Shown: positions 1 to 9,202, counted from the first letter of the stretch. The stretch: 64,000 nt of DNA from CALOBA01 sp942491465 (GCA_942491465.1 CALOBA010000057.1:20730-84729), one strand, 5' to 3'. Notes: a model not told the origin generated them from the letters alone. A program made the numbers and translations.

Positions 1-17
1 GCCGCTGCAGGCAGCGC

Positions 18-467
18 CTACCAGCTCAGCGTCTTCACATTCGGATCGAACAGCAGACCCAGCACCAGGTCCTGGTTGCCCATCTGCACGCCGTCGATGA
101 AGTCGTCCTCGGTCAGCCCGGCGGCCTTGGAGCAGGCCCCGCAGGCGATCACCAGGCCGCCATCGGCGACGAACGCCTGCAGCATGTCCTGGATCGAACG
201 CCCCTCGGCCTTCATCAGCCCATGGACGTGGGAGGCACGACGCTTATCGGCCAGGTAGATGCCGCGGACATTGAGCCAGATGGCCACCGGCTTGTGGCCG
301 CGTTTGAGGACCTTTTCGTGGGCGAACAGGATCGCCTTGGCGGCGGCCCAGGTGTCGTCGGTGGTCAGGTTGACGAACAGCCCGCCCTTGGCCTCTTCGG
401 CACTGGCCACGGGGGCCGAGGCGATGATGGCCAACAGCAGTGCGAGCGTGAGCATGATCGGTTTCAT
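18..467 (-). CDS. Secreted DsrE-family protein
   Basis: A 149-residue protein of the DsrE/DsrF-like sulfur-carrier family. Residues 1-23 form a Sec signal peptide with likely cleavage after VASA, so the mature protein should be periplasmic, unlike the cytoplasmic DsrEFH proteins. The body shows the alternating beta/alpha pattern of the fold and carries two cysteines, C109 and C112 (ACGAC), where family members keep reactive cysteines. The chosen ATG has a GAGGAG ribosome site about 9 nt upstream; the frame is open further upstream but that part only shadows the porin gene. It lies 92 nt downstream of the porin on the same strand, probably co-transcribed. A role in periplasmic sulfur handling is inferred from family and organism type, not shown. 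Confidence 0.85.
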   Translation of the reverse strand: MKPIMLTLALLLAIIASAPVASAEEAKGGLFVNLTTDDTWAAAKAILFAHEKVLKRGHKPVAIWLNVRGIYLADKRRASHVHGLMKAEGRSIQDMLQAFVADGGLVIACGACSKAAGLTEDDFIDGVQMGNQDLVLGLLFDPNVKTLSW

Positions 468-559
468 CTGCAGGATCTCCTCTACGGGTTGGGGAATGTG
501 GACGGCGTAGCCGCGACATCGGCGCTGCCGAGTCGCCCGGAGACTTCCGCCATGTTGCG

Positions 560-1885
560 TTAGAACTTGGCCCAGAGCCGCACCGCGAAGCGGTCGTCGA
601 CATCGGCCAGGATCCGATTCGGCAGCGATGCGCCGGTCAGATGGGGGGCATCGACGTCGCGGAATTGGTAGTCGGCGAGCACCCGCACCCGCGGGCTGAA
701 ACGGTAGGTGGTGCCCAGGGTCAGGGTATCGAAGCGTCGCTCGGTCACGCGGCTGTCGGTGCCGCGGTTCAGCCAATCGTAGCGGGCGCGCAGCTCCCAG
801 CGCCCGAACAGGCTGTAGCCCAGGTCCACATAGCCACCGTCCGCCTCGCTCTCCGGCAGCAGGTTGTAGGAGGCCGTCACCAGGCCGTTGTTGCTGATGG
901 AGCCCGGGACCGCGACCCCATCGGTGCCGTGGAAGATCATGCCGTCGCCCTTGATCCACTCCCCGGCGGCCCGCCAAGGTCCCTGTCGGAAGGTCAGGCC
1001 CAGGCCGTAGCGGGTGCGGTCGAAGCCCTGCTTGATCTGTCGCAGACCGACGCGCAAGTCGCGCTCCCCGGTCTGATACCAGCCGGTCAGCCTGAGCCCG
1101 TCGCGCAGCGGCCCCTTGCCGCCGAGCATCCACTCCGAACTCCAGTAGGCGTGCCATTCCGGCGTTCCGCTGCCCATGCCGTTGTAGATGGCCAGGCCGC
1201 TGCCCGTGCCGGCCATGACGGCGTAGGTGTGCTCCCAGCGGCCGGTGCGGAAGGCGTCGAACAGCTGCACGCCGGTGTCGCGCCAGCCGCTGGCCGGACC
1301 GGTGGGTGCATTGGCGTTGTCGATGGGGAGACCGTCGCTGGCAAACGGCCGCTCGTTGACGATCTGCCCGCTGACGCTGCTGACGTTGATGTAGTCGCGC
1401 ATCGCCGCCGGGGTGAGGCCCTCCTCGGAGCCGGGATACTTGAACTGGCCGATGCGCAGGCGCGCATGGGGGATCAGGCTCAGGGTGATGCTGGCGTCGG
1501 TGAACTTGACGTTCGGCGTGCCGTTCTGGGAGATCGGGTTGTCACCGGCCAATGGCGAGATCCAGTAGTTGAGCTTGCCGCCCAACAGCTTGCCGCGCAC
1601 GCCGAGGCGCACATGGGACACCTGCAGGGCGGCGCTGTCTTCCAGGCGCGGCGGGATTTGATTCAACGCCATCGGCTGGCCCTGCCAAGGCCCCGCCGGC
1701 AGCCGGTTGTCGCCGGTGCGCTGGTAGTCGATGCCTAGGACCCCGAAGGGGCGAACGGCCGGGGCGGCAGCGGGCTCGGTGCCCCGCAGCATGACCCAGT
1801 TGGCGGACCAGGCCGGGGCGGCGGAGATGGCGGTGACGAAGAGGATCGCGCGGATGGCGACGCGGGAGGGGGTCGTTTTGATCAT
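560..1885 (-). CDS. Outer-membrane porin, OprO/OprP-like
   Basis: A 441-residue beta-barrel porin. The N-terminus has a signal peptide (residues 1 to about 28, ending APAWSA), followed by the alternating hydrophobic/polar strands and Gly/Tyr/Trp-rich turns of trimeric porins. The chain ends WAKF with a C-terminal phenylalanine, the BAM recognition feature of outer-membrane proteins. Motifs such as RIGQFKYPGSEEG resemble the phosphate-selective porin O/P family, but substrate cannot be read from sequence. The start at 1885 is chosen because the signal peptide begins there; no clear ribosome site precedes it and the frame is open further upstream. Downstream, on the same strand, is the secreted DsrE-like gene. 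Confidence 0.82.
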   Translation of the reverse strand: MIKTTPSRVAIRAILFVTAISAAPAWSANWVMLRGTEPAAAPAVRPFGVLGIDYQRTGDNRLPAGPWQGQPMALNQIPPRLEDSAALQVSHVRLGVRGKLLGGKLNYWISPLAGDNPISQNGTPNVKFTDASITLSLIPHARLRIGQFKYPGSEEGLTPAAMRDYINVSSVSGQIVNERPFASDGLPIDNANAPTGPASGWRDTGVQLFDAFRTGRWEHTYAVMAGTGSGLAIYNGMGSGTPEWHAYWSSEWMLGGKGPLRDGLRLTGWYQTGERDLRVGLRQIKQGFDRTRYGLGLTFRQGPWRAAGEWIKGDGMIFHGTDGVAVPGSISNNGLVTASYNLLPESEADGGYVDLGYSLFGRWELRARYDWLNRGTDSRVTERRFDTLTLGTTYRFSPRVRVLADYQFRDVDAPHLTGASLPNRILADVDDRFAVRLWAKF

Positions 1886-2184
1886 CGATGCTTGCGTACA
1901 GCTGCGTGGCATCGAGCGCGACTGCTGCCGGCTCTGCGGGGGCGCGATGTTAACCCGGGGCGCTCCCCGGGTCCAACGGGCGCGCCCTGGCCCAGCGCAG
2001 CCGGCGCTCGCGCCGGCAATGCCGGGTCTCCCAAGCTCAATCCAGCCGACGAGGCGGTGCAAGGTCCGGCGTCTCGACCGAAGCGGAGAAGGCACGGGAA
2101 TGGCGCTTCGGCAGCTTCGAGGAATTCACCGAAGGCCACAAGAACGGATCGTTGTCGGCGCCCGCGTGGATGCCCTCCACGGGC

Positions 2185-2213
2185 GCGTGCCCTGAGGTTC
2201 GGTCCGCTATAAT
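2185..2213 (+). promoter_or_regulatory. Candidate sigma-70 promoter for the spermidine-synthase-like gene
   Basis: A perfect TATAAT hexamer lies at 2208-2213, about 140 nt upstream of the start at 2356, in the 470-nt region between the divergent porin and spermidine-synthase-like genes. No good -35 hexamer sits 17 nt upstream, so this is only a candidate. Nothing else convincing was seen in 1886-2355. Confidence 0.3.
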
Positions 2214-2355
2214 CCGCGGCCCACGCGACAGCGCCCGTTGGCGATCACCCGTCGTCAGGGCAACCAGGCGCCGACGCCCCCGCAGCCGCAGGATGCTTGC
2301 CGACATCGATGGGGCATCGCTTCGGCGCCAAGGCGCCAAGACCAGCGACCGATCC

Positions 2356-3900
2356 ATGCACACACCGCCAACAAAACCCCAACCAGCCTCGACCCGCGCC
2401 ACGCTGCTCGGCTACGCGCTGACGGTCCTGCTCAGCTCCGCGCTGCTGCTGGTGCTGGAGATCGTCGCCGGGCGGCTGGCGGCGCCCTATGTGGGCGTCT
2501 CGCTGTACACCTGGACGGCGATCATCGGCGTCATCCTGGCCGGGCTGTCGCTGGGCAACTGGCTCGGCGGGGTCTGGGCCGATCGCGGTGCCGGACCGGG
2601 CGCGGCGGGGCTGGTGCTGGCCGCCGGCGGGCTGTATTGCCTGGCGGGACTGGCGGCGCTGGATCTGCTCGGCGCGGCCATTCAGGACCGGGGGCTGACG
2701 CTGTTGCAGGCGAGCTTCGGCTTTGCACTGGCGCTGTTCTTCGTGCCGGCGGCGCTGATCGGCGTGGTCACGCCGCTGCTCACCACGCTGGCGCTGCGGC
2801 TCGACCCGCGCGCCGGCCATGTGGTGGGCCGGATGCATGCGCTGGCCGCCATCGGCAGCATCGCCGGCACCTTTGCCGCCGGCTGGTGGCTGGTGCAGAC
2901 CATCGGCAGCCGTGCCATCGTGCTCGGCACCGGGCTGGCCCTGCTGGCGCTGGCCCTGCCCTTCCTGCGCGGGGTGCATCGCGCCGTGCACATCGGCCTG
3001 GGGCTGCTGCTACTCGCCGCCGCCCTGGTGCTCGGCCTGCGCGGCGCGCTGGCCGACAGCTGCGACGAGGAGAGCGCCTACTTCTGCATCCGCGTCGTCG
3101 ATCAGAGCGCCGCGGCCCCGTTCGGCGAGGCCCGCGGCCTGGTGCTCGACCACCTGCTGCATGGCATCAACCACCGCCAAGAGCCGGCACTGCTGATCGC
3201 GCCCTATGTCCAGGCCCTGGACGTGATCGCCCAGACCCGCTTCGGCGAGCGCTATCAGGCCGGCCTGGATTGGTTCTTCGCCGGCGGCGGCGCCTACAGT
3301 CTGCCGAGGGCGGTGCGCGCGCAAAGCCCGGCGGCGCGGATCACCGTCGCCGAGCTGGACCCGGCCGTGACCCGCATGGCCCAAGAACGGCTGTTCCTGG
3401 ACCCCACCGGCATGACCATCCGGCACCAGGACGCCCGCCGGGCCCTGCGCCAGACCCCCGGCCCCTTCGATGTGATCGTCGGCGACGTCTTCCACGATGT
3501 GGCCATCCCGCCGCACTTGATCACCCGCGAATTCGCCGCCCTGGTCCGCGACCGGCTGACCCCGGACGGCCTCTATCTGCTCAACGTCGTCGACGCCTTC
3601 CCGGACCCGCGGCTGATCAAGACCGTGGTCAAGACCCTGGGCAGCGAGTTTGCGCAGGTCGACATCTGGATGGAGGGCGCGCCCGAGCACGAACGGGTCA
3701 CCTTCGTCGTCAGCGCCACCAACGGCGCTGCGCTGCCCGAGCGCATCGACGCCGCCAGCGGACTGCCGCGGACCTGGTATCGGGCCACCGAGGCAGTCAT
3801 GGGCTTCGGCACGCCGGCGGCGGCGCTGCCGGTGCTCACCGACGACTTCGCCCCGGTGGAGGGGCTGATCGCCGAGCTGCTGATCGGTGCCGACGGTTGA
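2356..3900 (+). CDS. Fused membrane transporter-like / spermidine synthase-like protein
   Basis: A 514-residue two-part protein. Residues about 18-230 contain several hydrophobic helices (first one LTVLLSSALLLVLEIVAGRL) of the fused MFS/spermidine-synthase type. The C-terminal half is a Rossmann methyltransferase-like spermidine synthase domain with a glycine loop (FFAGGGAYSLPRA), the acidic strand end VAELDPAV, the DARRAL segment and FDVIVGDVFHD, where the catalytic Asp of aminopropyltransferases is expected. Such fusions are common in proteobacteria, but whether they make polyamines is generally untested. The ATG at 2356 is the first that leads directly into the membrane part. It is followed within 40 nt by a hexanucleotide array. 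Confidence 0.8.
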   Translation: MHTPPTKPQPASTRATLLGYALTVLLSSALLLVLEIVAGRLAAPYVGVSLYTWTAIIGVILAGLSLGNWLGGVWADRGAGPGAAGLVLAAGGLYCLAGLAALDLLGAAIQDRGLTLLQASFGFALALFFVPAALIGVVTPLLTTLALRLDPRAGHVVGRMHALAAIGSIAGTFAAGWWLVQTIGSRAIVLGTGLALLALALPFLRGVHRAVHIGLGLLLLAAALVLGLRGALADSCDEESAYFCIRVVDQSAAAPFGEARGLVLDHLLHGINHRQEPALLIAPYVQALDVIAQTRFGERYQAGLDWFFAGGGAYSLPRAVRAQSPAARITVAELDPAVTRMAQERLFLDPTGMTIRHQDARRALRQTPGPFDVIVGDVFHDVAIPPHLITREFAALVRDRLTPDGLYLLNVVDAFPDPRLIKTVVKTLGSEFAQVDIWMEGAPEHERVTFVVSATNGAALPERIDAASGLPRTWYRATEAVMGFGTPAAALPVLTDDFAPVEGLIAELLIGADG

Positions 3901-3910
3901 GCCCTGGGAG

Positions 3911-3992
<82 letters not shown>

Positions 3993-4064
3993 GTGCGCTT
4001 TTTTGCATCGCCTTGACGCGGCTTTATTTAATGACCACCCCTGCCCGTTGGACCGGAGACCGCC

Positions 4065-4538
4065 ATGCCCATGACCATCACCTCCCCCGCCTTCACCGAT
4101 GGCGGCGCCATCCCCACCCAATACACCTGCGCGGGCGAGGACATCTCCGTGCCGCTGAGCTTCGCCGGCGTCCCTGCCGAGGCCGAGAGCCTGGTGCTGA
4201 TCGTCGATGATCCCGACGCCCCGGACCCCGCCGCCCCGCTTATGACCTATGTCCACTGGGTCCTCTACAACCTCCCGCCCGACTGCACCGGCCTGCCCGA
4301 GGCCAGCACCGCCGCCAACCTCCCACCCGGCACCGGCGAAGGCACCAACGACTGGAACCGCACCGGCTACGGCGGCCCCTGCCCCCCCATCGGCCGCCAC
4401 CGCTACTTCCACAAGCTCTATGCCCTCGACACCCGCCTAGGCGACCTCGGCCAGCCGAACAAGGCCACCGTCGAGGCCGTGATGAAGGGCCACATCATCG
4501 CCGAGGCCTACCTCGTGGGGACTTATCAAAAGCCGTAG
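4065..4538 (+). CDS. YbhB/YbcL-family Raf kinase inhibitor-like protein
   Basis: A 157-residue protein of the PEBP-like YbhB/YbcL family. Diagnostic segments are the N-terminal TITSPAFTDGG, the ligand-pocket motif LVLIVDDPDAPDP, VHWVLYNLPP, and the second conserved patch GYGGPCPPIGRHRYFHKLYALD. Length matches the family (about 150-180). No signal peptide is visible, so it is probably cytoplasmic. Bacterial members bind small anions or phospholipid head groups, but physiological roles are poorly defined. A GGAG ribosome site lies just upstream of the ATG. The gene stands alone, bounded by a hexanucleotide array upstream and a convergent minus-strand gene downstream. Confidence 0.9.
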   Translation: MPMTITSPAFTDGGAIPTQYTCAGEDISVPLSFAGVPAEAESLVLIVDDPDAPDPAAPLMTYVHWVLYNLPPDCTGLPEASTAANLPPGTGEGTNDWNRTGYGGPCPPIGRHRYFHKLYALDTRLGDLGQPNKATVEAVMKGHIIAEAYLVGTYQKP

Positions 4539-4563
4539 CCGGACTTGCGTGTAGCCCCGGGTG

Positions 4564-4581
4564 GGCCGGCTTCAGCCGGCC
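4564..4581 (+). terminator. Perfect 7-bp hairpin between convergent genes
   Basis: GGCCGGC, a TTCA loop and GCCGGCC form a perfect stem 25 nt after the YbhB-like stop. There is no T-run, so it may serve as an end structure for either convergent transcript rather than as a classical intrinsic terminator. Confidence 0.3.
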
Positions 4582-4719
4582 GCACCGGACTATCTGTGTC
4601 TCGCGCAGATCATGTTGATGGGTCTATTGATCTCCAAGTTGGCACTGTTTTTCCGGCAAACCTGCCCAACGCCGCAAGGCGGGCCGACAATGACCGCTCA
4701 TTTTGGGGAAAAATCAGGC

Positions 4720-7707
4720 TCAAGTCATAGCGCGCTGCCGATAGAGCCCCCCATCCACCACCGCGGCCATGGCGCCGCCGTCCATGTCTTCCCCCAAGAA
4801 CTGCCGCAGTCGCTCGGCGCTCGCCGAGGGGTCCTGTATCACCGCACGGTGATTCAGGTAGAGCACATGCATGTTTGGTTGCTGGGTCAGCCAGACCTTG
4901 ATCCGGCGCAACTGGGTCTCGAAGGTGCGCTTTAGGATCGGTTCAGAAACAAGTGGCGCAGACGCCCGCTCGCTGAACCTTTTGATTGGCCATTTCCTTG
5001 TTTCTGAACCTTGACTTAGGGCCCTGTCATCAAGCTTCGTTTGCCCGCGCTCCAGGCGTTGCAGCATGGTCTTTTGCGAGCGCAGCATCTCGTCGAAATC
5101 CCGTTCGACGAAGAGGATGCGGTAATGCTTGTTCCGAGGCAGCGCGGGCAGCAGCTGGGCGACGACCTTGACCACGCGTCCCTCGGCGCCGTCCAGCCAA
5201 TGCTTGTCTTCGGCGTCGCGTAGGTGCAGCCGGGTGGCCCCCTCATGCTCGAAATAGCCCTTCGGATTGTCGTCGTCGGCGACGCGCTTGCCATCGGTGA
5301 GGGCGGCTCGTCCGCCGGCGTCCACCATCTGCATCAGCATCGAGGTGCCGGAGCGCGGCAGCCCGGCCACCACGGTGATGAACGCCTCGGGCGCCTCGGG
5401 ACCGGGCAGCCGATCACGGCTGACCATGGTCGGCTCCAGCAGGTTGTCGGCGTCGTCCTGGTGGGCGCCGGGGTCGCGGCGCAGCGGATGGTCCGGTTCC
5501 GCGGCGAGGTCGGCCAGGGCCGTGTCCGGCGACCTGAGGTCGGCCTTGGCATCGGCCAGCTGTCGAGCGCGAATCTCTCGAACCAGGCGCAAATGTTTCA
5601 CCAAGTCCTCGCCGCGTCCGGGCATCCAGAACTTGTACAGCCGCACCAGTACCCGGTGGGCGCGCAGGAAGTTGGGATTGATGGCGACCGCCACCTGCAG
5701 CGCCCGCTCCGCGTCCTCCATACGGCGCAGCCGGATCAGCGCCAGCCCCAGCACATAATGGGCCAGCGGATACTCGTACAGGATACGGATGGTCTCCAGC
5801 GCTTGGTTGGCCGCCTCCCCTGCGCGGCGCCGGGGCAGTAGGCTGCGCGCCAGACCCAGGTGCGCGTGGGGGTTCAGCGGATCGATGGCCAGGGCCTTGT
5901 GATAGGCCGCCTCGGCGTCGTCGAACCGGCGCAGCCGCAACAGTGCTTCGCCGATCTGAATATGCAGGCCCGGGCGGCTGGGGTCGGCCTGACCCGCTCG
6001 GCGAAAATGCGCCAGTGCCTGTTCGGGCTGGTCCTCGTCGTGCAGGACGCAGCCCATCAGGTAATCCAGATCGTAGCGGTTGAAATGGGCCAGCATGCGC
6101 TGTTTGTCCCATTCCCGACGGGTCTTCTCATCCAGCGCCTTGAAGTCCAACGGTGCGTCGTCGGCCAGATCCGGGTCCGCTTCACGCTGTTTGGCGAGCA
6201 GTTCATCGCGCATGGCTTGCAGGCGCTTGCCGGCGGTCTCGGCGGCCTCGACGCGGTCTTTGGTCAGGCGTTCCACCAGCTCGCGCAGCGCGGCGCTGTC
6301 GCCGGTGGAGCGGTAGCACATGGCGAGCTGAACGCCGAAGCGGAACTGCTGCCGGTCGTCGTGGTACAGCTCGATCAGCAGCGGGATGGCCTCCAGATAC
6401 TGATCCGCGTCCATGAACGAACGCGCCAGGTTGTACTTGAGCTCGCGCGAGGTCTGATCGACGGCCTCCCGCAGGTCGCCGGACGGGGCCTCCACATAGC
6501 CCAGGGCCACCAGCTGATCCATGGCCTCCTTGGCCGCCAGGGGATCGACTTGCAGCGCCTGGTCCAGGCGCGCATCGTCGCCGGGCACCAGATCCCAGCT
6601 GGGGATATGCGTGACCTTGGGTGGCTGCTCGAAGACCTCCAACAGCGGCTTGCCATCCATGTCCTCGCCCACCGGCATGCCCCAATGGGTCAGCAGCGTG
6701 GGGGTGATGTCCAGCAAGCTGGCGCCGTGCACCAGGGCATCCTGCTTGAGGCCGGGGCCGGCCATGATGAACACGCCGAAGTCGCGATGCTCGATGGCCG
6801 GCCCGGCGGGCTCCGACGGGATGCCCACCGGGCGCAGGTGGTCCGGGTGAAAGCCGTGGTCGGAGCAGATCACCACCGTGGTCTCCTCGGGCACCATGTC
6901 GAGCATCACCCCCAGCATCATGTCGTGGAATCGGTAGCCGGCCTCCACCACGCCGGAATAGAGCTCGAAGTCCCGCTCCGAAATATGCTCCCGGCGCGGC
7001 GGGTGGTACTTCATGAAGCCGTGACTGAAGTGGTCGATGGCGTCGTAGTAGACCGCGAACAGATCCCAGGGCTCGCCGTTCTGCAATAGCCAGGTGGCGG
7101 CGCCGTGGATGGACGCGCACTCCGCCAGCACCTTCATCACCGAGCCCAGACGCGGGTCATCTTCTTGATCGATCTCCTGGGCCTTGGGCACGAAGGGCAG
7201 CACCTGCTCCACGCTGAGCTCGTTGGGATTGATGCGGGTCTCGGCCAGGGCCTCGGCCAGGCCCGGCGGATGGATCATGCCCGGCGGGATGGGCCAGGGT
7301 TGCTCCGGCGGGCCCACGGCCACCTGATAATGATTCGACACCATGGCGCCGTTGATGGGCTCCACCGGGTGCGACGGCCACCAACCCACCACCGAGCTGC
7401 GGAGCCCCTGTTGATTGAGGATATTCCACAGCGCCTTGGTCTTGCGCGAATACTGGCTGATGGGCTGTACCCCGAAGCCGTTCGGGGTCGGCTCGCTGAA
7501 GCCGAGCACGCCGTGCTTTTGCGGTCGCTTGCCGGTGGCGATGCTGGTCCAGAGCATGGGCGAGAGCACCGGGTGCAGGGTGGACAGATTGCCCATGACC
7601 CCGCGTTCGATCAGCGCCGCCGTATGCGGCATCTTGCCGGCCTCGATCAGGGGGTGGATGACCTTCCAGTCGGCGGCGTCCCAGCCGATGATGAGTGTCT
7701 TCTTCAT
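4720..7707 (-). CDS. Alkaline-phosphatase-family / TPR / sulfotransferase fusion protein
   Basis: A 995-residue three-part protein. Residues 1 to about 400 are a type I phosphodiesterase/alkaline-phosphatase-fold domain: metal ligand D10 in IIGWDAADW, a nucleophile region around LWTSIATGK, and the distal metal site CSDHGFHPDH. Residues about 430-740 contain tetratricopeptide repeats, e.g. the unit starting FDDAEAAYHKALAIDP. Residues about 780-995 are a PAPS-type sulfotransferase-like domain with the 5'-phosphosulfate loop GLPRSGTSML. No signal peptide or membrane segment is evident. Start chosen from the conserved MKKTLIIG beginning; there is no clear ribosome site. A 28-residue palindromic insertion interrupts the sulfotransferase part near residues 896-924 (see repeat at 4932-5020). 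The substrate is unknown; sulfation of a surface polymer is a guess. Confidence 0.82.
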   Translation of the reverse strand: MKKTLIIGWDAADWKVIHPLIEAGKMPHTAALIERGVMGNLSTLHPVLSPMLWTSIATGKRPQKHGVLGFSEPTPNGFGVQPISQYSRKTKALWNILNQQGLRSSVVGWWPSHPVEPINGAMVSNHYQVAVGPPEQPWPIPPGMIHPPGLAEALAETRINPNELSVEQVLPFVPKAQEIDQEDDPRLGSVMKVLAECASIHGAATWLLQNGEPWDLFAVYYDAIDHFSHGFMKYHPPRREHISERDFELYSGVVEAGYRFHDMMLGVMLDMVPEETTVVICSDHGFHPDHLRPVGIPSEPAGPAIEHRDFGVFIMAGPGLKQDALVHGASLLDITPTLLTHWGMPVGEDMDGKPLLEVFEQPPKVTHIPSWDLVPGDDARLDQALQVDPLAAKEAMDQLVALGYVEAPSGDLREAVDQTSRELKYNLARSFMDADQYLEAIPLLIELYHDDRQQFRFGVQLAMCYRSTGDSAALRELVERLTKDRVEAAETAGKRLQAMRDELLAKQREADPDLADDAPLDFKALDEKTRREWDKQRMLAHFNRYDLDYLMGCVLHDEDQPEQALAHFRRAGQADPSRPGLHIQIGEALLRLRRFDDAEAAYHKALAIDPLNPHAHLGLARSLLPRRRAGEAANQALETIRILYEYPLAHYVLGLALIRLRRMEDAERALQVAVAINPNFLRAHRVLVRLYKFWMPGRGEDLVKHLRLVREIRARQLADAKADLRSPDTALADLAAEPDHPLRRDPGAHQDDADNLLEPTMVSRDRLPGPEAPEAFITVVAGLPRSGTSMLMQMVDAGGRAALTDGKRVADDDNPKGYFEHEGATRLHLRDAEDKHWLDGAEGRVVKVVAQLLPALPRNKHYRILFVERDFDEMLRSQKTMLQRLERGQTKLDDRALSQGSETRKWPIKRFSERASAPLVSEPILKRTFETQLRRIKVWLTQQPNMHVLYLNHRAVIQDPSASAERLRQFLGEDMDGGAMAAVVDGGLYRQRAMT
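4932..5020 (-). repeat. In-frame palindromic insertion element inside a coding sequence
   Basis: A perfect 14-bp inverted repeat (GGTTCAGAAACAAG at 4940-4953; complement at 4997-5010) is bounded by 5-bp direct repeats TTAGG at 4932-4936 and 5016-5020, as if by target duplication. The repeat-to-repeat distance is 84 bp, exactly 28 codons. Removing one unit would restore a continuous RALKRTFE reading in the sulfotransferase domain. The inserted residues are basic and polar and unlike their surroundings. The right arm shares TTGTTTCTGAA with the 35-bp motif at 8786-8820. Confidence 0.75.
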
Positions 7708-7889
7708 GGGGGAGGAGATGCGCCGGGAATGCGGAGCGACCGCATGCGACGGTCAGCCCTCGGGGAAGCGATCGGAGTGGGGAGGGGTCGGAGAAGGCAC
7801 GACGCGGGGCCGCGGGGGAATGCTCCCCGGCTGGCTCCGCGTCGGTTCCGGATCGGATTCCGGGTCGGATTCCGGTCTTGGCCTCGGAA

Positions 7890-8600
7890 TCAGGCGGCTT
7901 GTCGCTGACGGCGACGACGGGTCGCGCCGATGCCGGCGGCGCCTAGGGCGAGCAGGCCCAGGGTGGCTGGAGCAGGCACGCCGGTTGCACCGGCCTGGAT
8001 GCTGCCAGTCTCGGTCTCGAGGGCCCAGTCGATGGCGGTGATGCGGATGGGTCGGTCACTGGCGTCGGTGTCGATGCGCAAGCGAATCCAGCCCGCCGCG
8101 CTGCCTCCAAGCCCGACAAAGGATGTCACGCCGTCCGAAAACAATGGATTAGCGGTGCCACCGGATGTCATGCCGAAGCCAAATATATCCGGGTTAGGCG
8201 ATGCAGCCGTAATGGTCTGCCCGAAGGAAAACTTACGCAGTACCGAGCCGGTGACGATCGGACCAAGCGGCGCGCCAACGAAAGCGACGCCGGCGGCGGC
8301 GTCGCTCGCGTTCTGATCCAGAAAGATCTGCACGATCGGAACGGCGCCGGTGCCAAAGTTCAGCAGCAAGGATGCAGTCGCCGAAAACGTGCCGGTACCC
8401 GTATGCTCGACGCTGACGTTCTGATTGGCGCCGCTGTAGACGATGGTGGCATCGGCCTGACCGCACATGGCCAGGGCGGAGCCGGCGGCCGTGGCATAGG
8501 CGGTCCAGGCCACGGGCTTGTTGCTGCGTGCATCAAGGTAGCCGCTGCTGGAGACCTTGTAGGCCGCGAGGCCCTGATCGATGGATGCTGCTTTTGACAT
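7890..8600 (-). CDS. PEP-CTERM-type exported protein
   Basis: A 236-residue protein whose last 30 residues form a PEP-CTERM-like sorting tail: VPAPATLG, a hydrophobic helix (LLALGAAGIGA) and the basic end TRRRRQRQ. The usual PEP is PAP here. The N-terminus is a long, weakly hydrophobic leader (residues about 30-50, WTAYATAAGSALAMCGQADA) that plausibly serves as the signal peptide. The body is Gly/Ala/Thr-rich, beta-predicted and has no recognised domain; GWIRLRIDTDASDRPIRITAIDWALE near residues 165-190 resembles a segment recurring in exported PEP-CTERM proteins. Export and processing by an exosortase encoded elsewhere is inferred. It lies 180 nt upstream of the fusion gene on the same strand. 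Ribosome site not obvious. Confidence 0.75.
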   Translation of the reverse strand: MSKAASIDQGLAAYKVSSSGYLDARSNKPVAWTAYATAAGSALAMCGQADATIVYSGANQNVSVEHTGTGTFSATASLLLNFGTGAVPIVQIFLDQNASDAAAGVAFVGAPLGPIVTGSVLRKFSFGQTITAASPNPDIFGFGMTSGGTANPLFSDGVTSFVGLGGSAAGWIRLRIDTDASDRPIRITAIDWALETETGSIQAGATGVPAPATLGLLALGAAGIGATRRRRQRQAA

Positions 8601-8674
8601 TGGGAGTACCTGGTTGAGGCCGATAAGTAACGGTTCACTAACAAGTTAAACAACTACCTAGCACAACTAGGATT

Positions 8675-8782
<108 letters not shown>

Positions 8783-8785
8783 GGC

Positions 8786-8820
8786 TGACATGTTCACGTT
8801 GTTTCTGAATTTTTCCTAAG
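8786..8820 (+). repeat. Conserved 35-bp motif following a GACAAC array, copy A
   Basis: Runs from TGACATGTTCACG to CCTAAG. It matches 33 of 35 bases of 53336-53370, and in both places it directly follows a GACAAC array in the same orientation. The conservation outside any gene suggests a dispersed element. Confidence 0.85.
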
Positions 8821-8910
8821 GGATAGGAAACCCAAGCCACCCTCAGCGCCCAGGTTAGCTCGGAACCTGAGGCTAGCGGGGGTGGTCTGCGCCGTCAACA
8901 CCCAACAGCA

Positions 8911-9080
8911 GGACTGATGGACGTCGGGCGCGGTGCCGGCGCATCGCGTTGCCCGCGCCGAGGGTCTGCGGGTCACCGGAACCCTCGGCGTCCTGCCCAA
9001 GGCCAAGCGCATGGGCCTGCTGGGCAACATCACCGAGGCTGTCGCCGACTCGCGTGCGACCGGCATGCCTGTTTGTCGCG
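8911..9080 (+). pseudogene. Remnant of a DUF3368 (PIN-associated) toxin gene
   Basis: One frame reads AHRVARAEGLRVTGTLGVL followed by KAKRMGLL (8939 to about 9015), the hallmark C-terminal segment of DUF3368 proteins, which are PIN-like putative toxins. The preceding acidic segment (GLMDVGRG, from 8911) is in another frame, so at least one frameshift separates them. No start, N-terminal domain or partner antitoxin gene is present. It is read as a decayed fragment of a toxin-antitoxin locus. Confidence 0.6.
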
Positions 9081-9202
9081 AACGATGCATCACATCGAAA
9101 ATCTGTCCAAGCGCTTGGTTTCCTTCGCGTCTTCGCGCCTTCGCGTGAGATGTCGGACAGGCCCCTAGCGCTTTGCCGCGAAAATTCCGAGACCGCCCGC
9201 AG

